Both the position numbers and the translations under genes were made by a program. Below are positions 55,480 to 62,799 of a stretch of 64,000 nucleotides of DNA, piece after piece. Location of the stretch: NCBI GenBank assembly GCA_002746645.1, contig PDPU01000035.1, forward strand, positions 1 through 64,000, written 5' to 3'. Origin of the DNA: Gammaproteobacteria bacterium (GTDB taxonomy: Bacteria > Pseudomonadota > Gammaproteobacteria > Granulosicoccales > Granulosicoccaceae). Position 1 is the stretch's first letter. The number at the start of each line of letters is the position of its first letter. The notes below the pieces were generated by a model. The model did no database searches and was not told the DNA's origin. It saw only the letters and a program-made list of their open reading frames with translations.

Positions 55480-56478
55480 ATGGCAGGTGATTTCGGAACA
55501 CGTTTCATGCCGGAAATGACGGCGTGCCGCTACCGCGACGGCCACTGGGGCGAGGTGGAGTTCCTTCCCTCCGACAAGCTCGTACTCAGCCCCGGCGCGC
55601 ATGTGCTGCATTACGCCAGCACCTGCTTCGAAGGGCTCAAGGCCTTCCGACACGACGACGGCCGCGTGGCGCTGTTTCGCATCGATGCCAACGTTGCGCG
55701 CTTTGCGCAGAGCAGCGAACTGCTGTATCTGCCACCGATCGATCAGGCCACGGTCACCGACATGATTACCTCGGTGGTGGCGCGCTTCCGTGACGAGGTA
55801 CCGGCACCGCCGGCGTCGATGTACATCCGGCCGACACACATCGGCACCGAAGCCAGCATCGGCAAGGCGGCTGATCCGTCGAGCGAATCGCTGTTGTACG
55901 TGCTGCTCTCTCCGGTGGGCGACTACTTTGCCGGCGGTGAAGCGAACCTGCGCGTGCTGCTCGCCGAGCATGGCGGACGTGCACCGTCCGATCATGGTCT
56001 GGTCAAGGGTGGTGGCAACTACGCCAGTGCACTCAAGCACATCATGCGCGCCCGCGAGGCGGTGAATGCACAGCAAGTGCTGTTCTGCCCGGATGGCGAC
56101 GTGCAGGAAACCGGTGCCGCGAACTTTCTGCTCATCGACGGCGACACCATCATCACCAAGGCACTGGACGAATCCTTTCTCCACGGGGTCACGCGGGCGT
56201 CGATCCTGCAGATTGCGCGCGACCGGGGCTACACCGTCGAAGAGCGCGAGCTTTCCGTCAGCGAGTTGCTCGAGCGCGCCGTGCACGGCGATGCCGAGGC
56301 AGGGCTCAGCGGTACCGCGGCCGTGCTGGCTTCGGTCGGCACGCTGATTCACGAGGGCAGGGAATACACGGTCGGCGCCGGTCAGCCGGGGCCGCGTATT
56401 CGTGAGCTGCGCGAAACGCTCAACGCAATTCAATGGGGGCGTGCCGAAGACCCCTACGGCTGGGTCAGTTTCGTCTGA
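55480..56478 (+). CDS. ilvE: Branched-chain amino acid aminotransferase
   Basis: Fold-type IV PLP aminotransferase, 332 residues. The PLP lysine is K176 in LVKGGGNYASAL, with the family motifs HYASTCFEGLKAF and MYIRPTHIG. DVQETGAANFLLIDGDT is the usual region after the cofactor loop, and LSGTAAVLASVG precedes the C-terminus. Fits IlvE (transamination of Val, Leu, Ile); D-amino-acid transaminases of the same fold are shorter. It follows pntB by 51 bp in the same direction. Gap contains the GC hairpin GGGCGC/GCGCCC at 55430-55448 without a T tract. Confidence 0.93.
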   Translation: MAGDFGTRFMPEMTACRYRDGHWGEVEFLPSDKLVLSPGAHVLHYASTCFEGLKAFRHDDGRVALFRIDANVARFAQSSELLYLPPIDQATVTDMITSVVARFRDEVPAPPASMYIRPTHIGTEASIGKAADPSSESLLYVLLSPVGDYFAGGEANLRVLLAEHGGRAPSDHGLVKGGGNYASALKHIMRAREAVNAQQVLFCPDGDVQETGAANFLLIDGDTIITKALDESFLHGVTRASILQIARDRGYTVEERELSVSELLERAVHGDAEAGLSGTAAVLASVGTLIHEGREYTVGAGQPGPRIRELRETLNAIQWGRAEDPYGWVSFV

Positions 56479-56542
56479 AGGCGCAGGCACTCCCCGGGGG
56501 GACTGATCGCAGTGGCGTGAAAACAGGCCAGGGATAGCGCGC

Positions 56543-56548
56543 TATAAT
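56543..56548 (+). promoter_or_regulatory. -10 element (TATAAT) upstream of yhhQ
   Basis: Perfect TATAAT inside GCGCTATAATGCGC. The apparent upstream ATG at 56547 overlaps it, so this ATG cannot be the start of a gene transcribed from here. TSS should fall near 56555, giving about 28 nt of leader before ATG 56583. No strong -35. Confidence 0.6.
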
Positions 56549-56582
56549 GCGCGGCTTTCGTTCGTTCGTGGATCCGATCAAG

Positions 56583-57119
56583 ATGAAATTCCCCTGGCAC
56601 GCGGTGGTTGCGATGGCACTCGTCGTCACGGCATCGAACTTCCTCATGAATTACCCCATCAACGACTGGCTCGTCTGGGGCACCCTGAGCTATCCGCTGG
56701 CATTTCTCGTCAACGATCTCGTCAACCGTTTTCACGGTGCCGAGACGGCGCGACGTGTGGTCTATGTGGGTTTTGCGACGGGAGTGGTGCTGTCCTTCGT
56801 GCTGCCCGATGTGCCGACACGCATCGCTTTCGCCTCGGGTACCGCGTTTCTGATCGCCCAGCTCACGGACGTGAGCGTCTTCAATGCGTTGCGTGCGCGA
56901 AGCTGGTGGATCGCGCCGTCGGTGTCATCGCTCGTGAGCAGCGTGGTCGACACGGCGCTGTTCTTCTCGATCGCGTTTGCCGGCAGCGGCCTTCCCTGGG
57001 CGACCTGGGGCACCGTCGATCTCATGGTGAAATGGATGGTTGCTGCGGCGGGAATCGTCGTCTATCGGCTGCTCACGCGCCGGGCCCCACCGGTCGAGGC
57101 CGCACCGGCGACTTCGTAG
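56583..57119 (+). CDS. yhhQ: Queuosine precursor transporter (VUT family)
   Basis: Inner-membrane transporter of the YhhQ/QueT type, about 178 residues from ATG 56583. Helices run from WHAVVAMALVVTASNFLMNY to MVAAAGIVVYRLLTR, with the family-typical QLTDVSVFNALR and LVSSVVDTALFFSIAF (Asp in a membrane helix). Imports queuine or preQ0 for tRNA modification. The upstream perfect TATAAT argues for its own promoter. The proposed start is chosen because the alternative ATG overlaps the -10. Confidence 0.9.
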   Translation: MKFPWHAVVAMALVVTASNFLMNYPINDWLVWGTLSYPLAFLVNDLVNRFHGAETARRVVYVGFATGVVLSFVLPDVPTRIAFASGTAFLIAQLTDVSVFNALRARSWWIAPSVSSLVSSVVDTALFFSIAFAGSGLPWATWGTVDLMVKWMVAAAGIVVYRLLTRRAPPVEAAPATS

Positions 57120-57222
57120 GCTCGTTCGGCCCTCTCCGCTGCTCAGCGCGAACCAGTCCGGGCCGGTCCGGCGGGTTCGAGGGCGTCAGGTCGTGTCGGA
57201 AAACCCGATGATGACCAGGGCA

Positions 57223-57885
57223 TCAGGTGACGCCGTTGCTCTCGTACCCGCGCAGAAGGCCACGGCGCTGTGCTTCGCGCACACAGGAGGTGCGGTTCTT
57301 CACGCCGAAGAGCTTGAACAGCTGCGAGGTGTGGTATTTCACGGTGGCCTCGGAAATGCCCACGATCTGTGAAATCTGCTTGTTGGAGTGGCCTTCGGCC
57401 ATCAGTTGCAGCACCTGCAACTGCTTCTTGCTGGGCATGTCGCCGCGATTGACGCTGTAGCCATCGGCAGGGTTGCTGGTTTCATTGCCGTTGTTCGTGA
57501 AGCGATCGGGGAAGCAGGGCTCACCGGCCAGCACGCGCTTGATGCTCGCGATCATCTCGGCTCCGGGCAGGGTTTTCGGAATGAAGCCAGCGGCCCCCTG
57601 ATCCATGGCGGCGCGAATGTAGCGGTCATCGTCGCTGCCGCTGACGATGATCACCGGCGCTGACACATTCCGGTTCCTGAGCCCGACGAGGAGCCCGAGC
57701 CCGTCGATGCCGGGCATCAGAAGGTCGGTCAGCACCAGATCGAAACACTCGCCCGAGTCGGCCACCGTGAGCGCGTGTTGCGTCGAGTAGCAGGTGGTGA
57801 CGTTGATGTCCGGGTCGATCTCCCTGAGCCAGACCTGCATGGCGTCGGCGACCAGCCGGTGATCTTCAACCATCAAGACGTTCAT
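57223..57885 (-). CDS. LuxR-type two-component response regulator
   Basis: NarL/FixJ-type regulator, 220 residues. The receiver has VEDHRLV (acidic pair), D54 in LVLTDLLMPG, the Thr/Ser in IIVSGSDDD and the Lys in GFIPKTL. The C-terminal LuxR HTH (about 150-210) contains LQLMAEGHSNKQISQIVGIS and EATVKYHTSQLFKLFGVKN. It begins within the stop of the hybrid kinase gene (ATGA, 4 bp), so the pair is coupled. Target genes unknown; downstream is an unrelated divergent gene. Confidence 0.93.
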   Translation of the reverse strand: MNVLMVEDHRLVADAMQVWLREIDPDINVTTCYSTQHALTVADSGECFDLVLTDLLMPGIDGLGLLVGLRNRNVSAPVIIVSGSDDDRYIRAAMDQGAAGFIPKTLPGAEMIASIKRVLAGEPCFPDRFTNNGNETSNPADGYSVNRGDMPSKKQLQVLQLMAEGHSNKQISQIVGISEATVKYHTSQLFKLFGVKNRTSCVREAQRRGLLRGYESNGVT

Positions 57886-59738
57886 TGCTGTACTCCGTCG
57901 GCGAGTGCTGCGATGCGTGCCACGAGTTCCTCGGCCACCACCGGCTTGTGCAGCAGCGTGTGACCCGAGCCCTTCGCTTCACGAAGCCGCTCCGGCGAGG
58001 TATCACCGGTGACGATCAGTGCCGGTACCTCGGTATTGAATTCCTCGCGAATCAGCTCGATGGCCCGATCGCCGGTCTGCCGGTCGCGCAAGCGGTAGTC
58101 GGCAACGATGACGTCGGGCACGAGGTCCTCCGATACCAGGCGCTCGCGCGCCGTATCGGCCGAATCGGCGGTGATGACATGAGCGCCGTGGCTCTCCAGC
58201 ATGGTACACATACCATCGCGCACATCCTGTTCATCGTCAATGATCAGTATGTTCCGTTTCTGCAGGCTCTGGTCGTCTCGTTGCGGGAAACCGGGCAGGA
58301 GATCATTCCCTGCCTGCACCTCGGCTGCCGTTTCGCCGCTGCCGCGCGGCACGGTCAGGGTGAAACAGGTGCCTTTGCCGGGTGCGGAATCGAGTTCGAG
58401 TTCGATGCCGAGCAGCCTGACGAGGCGACTCACGATCGACAGGCCGAGACCGAGGCCCTTGCTGCGATCGCGTTCGGGGTTGTCGAGCTGATAGTACTCG
58501 TCGAATATCGCGCGCTGCTCGCTCTCGGGGATGCCCCTGCCGGTATCGCAGATTCGGATGAGGGCCACTTCACGTCCGGCAAGGCTCTTCGTCGTGGCAG
58601 TGATGCTGACGCTGCCCTCACTGGTGTACTTGATGGCATTGCCGACGAGATTGCCGAGAATGCGATCGAACAGGATTCGGTCGGTATCGAGAAAGAGCTC
58701 GCTGTCTGCCACGTGCAGTTCGAGGCCCTTGGCTTCGGCATCGGGTTCGAAGTTCTCCTGCAGTTGCACCAGCAGTGGCAGCAACGGGAATACCTGCCTA
58801 TCGACGCCGATGACACCGGCGTCAAGTCTGGAAATGTCGAGCAGGCTGCCCAGCAGTTCGTTGAGGGCCTCGGTGGAGCGAAACACGTTGGTGAGAATGT
58901 TGCGGCCCTGTTCGGTACTGACGTGGCGCTCGAGCGAGTTGAGGTTCAGACCGAGTGCATGCAGGGGCTGGCGCAGATCGTGACTCGCCGCGGCGATGAA
59001 GCGGGTCTGGGCACGGCGTTCATTGTCACCGCTGGTAACTTTCTGCAACGCGCGCGAGAGCCGATCATGGGTTTCGCTGGCATCCCTGGCCAGCGCCACG
59101 GCACGGTTGCTCGAGCGCCAGAGCATCCACATGGCAAGTGCCGAGAAGAGCATGAACGAGGCGCCGAAGCCAACGATCATCCAGGTAAGCAAGCGAATGC
59201 GATCCTCGATGCTGTCCGCGCGTTGCGTGCGCTGGTGATAGAGCGTGATGCCGAGTTCGTGGACGCGTTCGGACAGCGCATTCGCATCGCTGGCCAGTTG
59301 CGTCAGGGTCTTGCCCGAAGGGATGTCATCGTCGTTCATCAACGGTTCGGTCTCGTTGACGAAGCGCGTGATGTCCCGCTGCAGTTCGTAGGCCGAGGCG
59401 TTGTCGAGCAGGCTGCCGAGCCAGCGTGGCCCGAGGTGCTGGATGCCGCTGTAGAGAATGTCGTAGCGGCGTATGTACTCGTCGGGTGAGGCGTTGCCGT
59501 CGCCACGCTCGGCCTGCAGCCGATAGTTGGTGAGTGCCAGGGAAAAGGCATCGAGGTTGTGGTCGACCTGCTGCACGTAATGGAACTCGAGCAGCCCGTC
59601 GCTCAGCACTTCGTTGCGGGTGGACGCCGACAGTGCCAGAACGACCATCAGCATGGCGGCACTGACGAGGGCCGCAAGCGTTGGCAGGAGGATCTGCCAG
59701 CGCCGATTCAACGCAGTTCCAGCCGTGTCAGTTGCCAC
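57882..59738 (-). CDS. Hybrid sensor histidine kinase/response regulator
   Basis: A 618-residue kinase. TM1 is about 15-37, a periplasmic helical region about 40-180 lacks a named fold, and TM2 about 185-207. The phospho-acceptor is H253 in AAASHDLRQPLHALGLNL, followed by HATPase with NLVGNAIKYTSEG, DTGRGIPESE and GLGLGLSIVSRL. A C-terminal receiver has IIDDEQDVRD, D547 in VIVADYRLRD and K in LLHKPVV. The start at 59738 lies 31 bp inside the 3' end of the upstream gene; a TTG overlapping that stop is an alternative. Transfers phosphate to the LuxR partner or via its own receiver. Confidence 0.92.
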   Translation of the reverse strand: MATDTAGTALNRRWQILLPTLAALVSAAMLMVVLALSASTRNEVLSDGLLEFHYVQQVDHNLDAFSLALTNYRLQAERGDGNASPDEYIRRYDILYSGIQHLGPRWLGSLLDNASAYELQRDITRFVNETEPLMNDDDIPSGKTLTQLASDANALSERVHELGITLYHQRTQRADSIEDRIRLLTWMIVGFGASFMLFSALAMWMLWRSSNRAVALARDASETHDRLSRALQKVTSGDNERRAQTRFIAAASHDLRQPLHALGLNLNSLERHVSTEQGRNILTNVFRSTEALNELLGSLLDISRLDAGVIGVDRQVFPLLPLLVQLQENFEPDAEAKGLELHVADSELFLDTDRILFDRILGNLVGNAIKYTSEGSVSITATTKSLAGREVALIRICDTGRGIPESEQRAIFDEYYQLDNPERDRSKGLGLGLSIVSRLVRLLGIELELDSAPGKGTCFTLTVPRGSGETAAEVQAGNDLLPGFPQRDDQSLQKRNILIIDDEQDVRDGMCTMLESHGAHVITADSADTARERLVSEDLVPDVIVADYRLRDRQTGDRAIELIREEFNTEVPALIVTGDTSPERLREAKGSGHTLLHKPVVAEELVARIAALADGVQQ

Positions 59739-60328
59739 ACCGTTGCTGCCCGGTTGGCTTCGTTGACGAGTTCGGGGAAATCGTCGAAGGGAAAGATGAT
59801 GCGTAACGGACCGAGTGAACGCAGGGTGAGATCACGATCATCCTCCCGATAGGCAATGATCACCGGGTAGCGAGCAAGGTCGACTGCCGAAAGCATGAGG
59901 GTGGCGTGGTAATCATCGGCGGCGTAGGCCAGTATTTCGTCGGAATCACTGCCGACCGCATCGAGAAGATCCTTCAGCAGCAGCCCTTCGAACAGCGAGC
60001 GCTTGCCGCTGACGAAGGAGGTGTAGCTGACTTTCACGCGGGGAAAGTTCTCGAGCGTCCTGCGATCGAGCCAGACTTCGTTGCCCTCGACATTCGGCAG
60101 GTTCAGGTTGCCGGACAGTTCCAGAAGCACCTCGCCTTCCGGGGCGGGCAGGGCTTCGGCATGACCTTCCGCCACCTCGTTGGCCGGCAGATCCGGCGAT
60201 ACCGTGACGACGGTGAGCAGCGCCAGCGCCAGCAGGAACCATGACAACACCCGGCGGTGGCCTTCAGGCCGAGCGCGCATGCGGCTGGCCCGGGCCTCTG
60301 GCCGAACTGCCTGCTTGTGTTGCTTCAT
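59708..60328 (-). CDS. Exported protein resembling a molybdopterin-binding (sulfite-oxidase fold) domain, no cysteine
   Basis: A 206-residue protein with an N-terminal basic stretch and membrane/signal helix (RRVLSWFLLALALLTVVTV). The mature part has LRDRRTLENFPRVKV-like WLDRRTLENFPRVKVSYTS, the LFEGLLLKDLLDAVG motif and LRSLGPLRIIFPFDD, all features of oxidoreductase molybdopterin-binding domains where the cofactor pocket sits. However, the sequence contains no cysteine at all, so the Mo-ligating Cys is missing. It overlaps the hybrid kinase gene by 31 bp and forms a three-gene operon with kinase and regulator. It likely acts as an accessory sensory or ligand-binding protein rather than an enzyme. 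Confidence 0.7.
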   Translation of the reverse strand: MKQHKQAVRPEARASRMRARPEGHRRVLSWFLLALALLTVVTVSPDLPANEVAEGHAEALPAPEGEVLLELSGNLNLPNVEGNEVWLDRRTLENFPRVKVSYTSFVSGKRSLFEGLLLKDLLDAVGSDSDEILAYAADDYHATLMLSAVDLARYPVIIAYREDDRDLTLRSLGPLRIIFPFDDFPELVNEANRAATVWQLTRLELR

Positions 60329-60548
60329 TGGTTCAACTCTCTGTCTGTCGTCGGATACTGTTTCATTGCCGCCGACAGGAACTGGCTTCTACTTTCGCCC
60401 AGTGTGCCTGTAGTCATTGCCGCATGGTCATGATAGCGCAAACATGGGATGACAACGCGGTTCATCCATCTTTCCGCCGTTGGCATGGCGACGTCGTGGC
60501 GTGACATCGTCTGAACTTTCGTCGAAGCATCGCAAGGCGGTTTCCGGC

Positions 60549-61211
60549 CTAGGTTTTCGATCGTCCGGCCAGTTCCCTGGCGCGGTCACTGGCGCGATTC
60601 AGACGCTCATCCAGTTCCCTGGCTGCCGTGGCAAGCATCGTCTCGTCGGTGTCGCGAGCTATGTCGAGTGGTTCGCCGATGACGATACTCATGCGACTGC
60701 CGGGGCGCGGCAGCTGGAAGCGATCCCAGGAGCGGAGTTCCATCCCGCTGGCCATGCCCGCGGCAAGCGGCAGCAGCGGTGCCCCCGTGAGTTTCGCGAT
60801 GCCGATGACACCGCTCTTGCTCTGGAACACGGGCCCTTTCGGCCCATCGGGCGTGATCACGGGCGAAAGACCCTGACGGCGTACCGCGAGGTACAGTTCA
60901 CGCATCGCCTGCGCGCCACCACGCGCTGCAGAACCGCGTATCGGCACCACGCCTTCCTTCTCGAGCAGACGACTGGCCATGTTGCCGTCATTCGAGGGGC
61001 TGACGAGCCATGCCAGGGTGAGATTGTCCCGCTGCCGTGCCTCTTCGATCAGATAGCGTGCGCAGAACAGCTGCTGCTGGTGCCAGTAGCAGGGAATGAT
61101 GGCCCCGTCATCGGCAAGTGCGGCCTCGAGGTGCGACCTGCCTTCGACGGTCTCGATGGGGCAGGTGCGCCACAGCAGCCGAAACAGCGGCTCGATCACC
61201 GGTGGCAGCAT
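60549..61211 (-). CDS. DUF374 lysophospholipid acyltransferase-like protein
   Basis: A 220-residue protein of the LPLAT superfamily (DUF374). Motif I-like IPCYWHQQQLFCARYL carries H44 with an unusual Gln-rich context instead of HxxxxD, typical of DUF374. TPDGPKGPVFQSKSG and VPIRGSAARGGAQAMREL are family landmarks; no membrane helix other than a weak N-terminal one. Members transfer acyl groups to lipid or lipid-A-like acceptors; function here is unknown. Stands alone between the kinase operon (divergent) and the P450. Confidence 0.85.
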   Translation of the reverse strand: MLPPVIEPLFRLLWRTCPIETVEGRSHLEAALADDGAIIPCYWHQQQLFCARYLIEEARQRDNLTLAWLVSPSNDGNMASRLLEKEGVVPIRGSAARGGAQAMRELYLAVRRQGLSPVITPDGPKGPVFQSKSGVIGIAKLTGAPLLPLAAGMASGMELRSWDRFQLPRPGSRMSIVIGEPLDIARDTDETMLATAARELDERLNRASDRARELAGRSKT

Positions 61212-61300
61212 GACGCTCTTGATGCGACGACGCGTGTCGCGTGAGAGTAGCGTGGCGATGTCGGTTCTCCGTCGGTCAGTCGGGATCCGTCATGAAGGCC

Positions 61301-61339
61301 GTTCGGCAAGACCGTTCGGCAAGACCGTTCCGCAAGGCC
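61301..61339. repeat. 13-bp triplicate direct repeat upstream of the P450 gene
   Basis: GTTCGGCAAGACC occurs twice (61301-61326) followed by a third copy with two mismatches (61327-61339). It lies in the gap between the divergent acyltransferase and P450 genes. Confidence 0.93.
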
Positions 61340-61430
61340 TTTCGTCAGACGCTTGCACCGATTGTTCACGGATCCCGGGGTGAAGCTCGCTACAATCATC
61401 GCATTTCCAGCCCTGCCGCAAGCCCTCCAC

Positions 61431-62738
61431 GTGTCCCCAAGCGCAACCTGCCAGATTGACCTGCCCGGCCCGGCCGAACGCTACGACATCAATGTCGACG
61501 AGGCAAGTTTCGCGCGTCTTCGCGAATGGCACCGTGAATACGGCGATCTCTACGCCCTTGCACCGTTGCGGCGCAGGAACCCCTCGGTGGTGGTCAACGA
61601 CCCCGATGTGGTGCGGCAGGTGCTGATCGGCAACCACCGCAACTATCGCAAGGGCGTTGGCTTCGAGCGCGTGAAGATGCTTCTCGGCAACGGCATCATC
61701 GTCAGTGACGGCGATTTCTGGCGTTCACAGCGGCGCATGCTGCAACCGGCCTTCCACAAGCGCGTCATCGAGAACATGGCGGTGATGATGCAGCGGCTCA
61801 GCCGTGCCCAGGCGGATCGCTGGCATCGCGCGGCCGAGCAGGGGGAAACGATCGATCTCACGCTCGACATGGTGGAACTGTCTCTCGAGGTGGTCCTGCG
61901 CGCGCTCTTCGGCGACGATCTCGACTGGCTCGTTGCGAGGCATGGTCGGAGTCCCTTCGATCTTCTCGCCGAGGATCTGACCCGCGATCTGCAGCTCGCA
62001 GTGCGCTTTCGCCAGCTTGGCAGCGTGGTTCAGTCAGTCATCGACCGGCGGCGCGGGAGCGGGCGGGAAGAGGAAGACTTTCTCGGCCACATGATGGCTG
62101 CGCGCGACAAGGATACCGGCGCCACGATGCCCGACAAGGCCATCATCGATGAAGTCATGACCATCATCATCGCCGGCCACGAAACCACGGCCGGTACGCT
62201 CAACTGGGCCTGGTACCTGCTGTCGCAACACCCCGAGGAGCGCGCACTTGTCGCCGCCGAAGCCGACGCGCTCGGGCACGAGCCCACCTTTGCCGATCTG
62301 CCCGAACTCGCGTACACGCGTCAGGTCATCGAGGAAACCCTGAGGCTCTATCCTCCCGTGTGGCTGTTCACACGCAAGGCGATCGGCGCGGATCGCTTTC
62401 GCGATGTGGAGATCCCTGCCGACAGCAACATCTTTCTCTGTCCCTGGATCATGCATCACGACGAACGCTTCTGGGATGCTCCCGACGAGTTCCGTCCGGC
62501 ACGCTTTTCGAAGGCCGAGTCGGCAGAGCGTCATCGCGCCACCTATTATCCGTTCTCGCTCGGGTCGAGACGCTGCATCGGCGAGTTCTTCTCGATGGTC
62601 GACATGCAGCTGCACATGGCGCTGGTGTCGCAGGAGCTCGAACTCGAACACGTGCCCGACAAGCCGATCGAGATCGAACCGCATGTGAACCTGCGTTCGC
62701 GCCACAGCATTCTCATGCGACCGAGAAAGCGTCGTTGA
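61431..62738 (+). CDS. Cytochrome P450
   Basis: Haem monooxygenase, about 435 residues from GTG 61431; an ATG at 61353 adds 26 residues and cannot be excluded. The haem-binding loop is FSLGSRRCIGE (Cys 382 from the GTG), with I-helix AGHETTAGT, the EETLRLYPP ExxR region and the FRPARFS segment. The N-terminus QIDLPGPAERYDIN is typical of class II soluble bacterial P450s. A TACAAT at 61391-61396 could be the -10 element (weak -35). The next gene is an acyl-AMP ligase 61 bp downstream, so a joint role in lipid or natural-product oxidation is possible. Redox partner genes are not in the window. Confidence 0.92.
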   Translation: MSPSATCQIDLPGPAERYDINVDEASFARLREWHREYGDLYALAPLRRRNPSVVVNDPDVVRQVLIGNHRNYRKGVGFERVKMLLGNGIIVSDGDFWRSQRRMLQPAFHKRVIENMAVMMQRLSRAQADRWHRAAEQGETIDLTLDMVELSLEVVLRALFGDDLDWLVARHGRSPFDLLAEDLTRDLQLAVRFRQLGSVVQSVIDRRRGSGREEEDFLGHMMAARDKDTGATMPDKAIIDEVMTIIIAGHETTAGTLNWAWYLLSQHPEERALVAAEADALGHEPTFADLPELAYTRQVIEETLRLYPPVWLFTRKAIGADRFRDVEIPADSNIFLCPWIMHHDERFWDAPDEFRPARFSKAESAERHRATYYPFSLGSRRCIGEFFSMVDMQLHMALVSQELELEHVPDKPIEIEPHVNLRSRHSILMRPRKRR

Positions 62739-62799
62739 GCGTAGACACCCCTTCCGAACGACCCGGCCTACTCTGGGCAAGCCCATTCCGGAACAGCGA

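Noticed and set aside
56478..56583. PreQ1 riboswitch upstream of yhhQ
   Set aside because: With the TATAAT at 56543-56548 only about 28 nt of leader remain before the start codon, too short for a known preQ1 aptamer plus expression platform, and no conserved aptamer sequence was seen.
57885..59489. Plus-strand frame of 534 aa opposite the hybrid kinase
   Set aside because: The kinase shows H, N, G boxes and a receiver with coupled regulator; the antisense frame has no recognisable domain.
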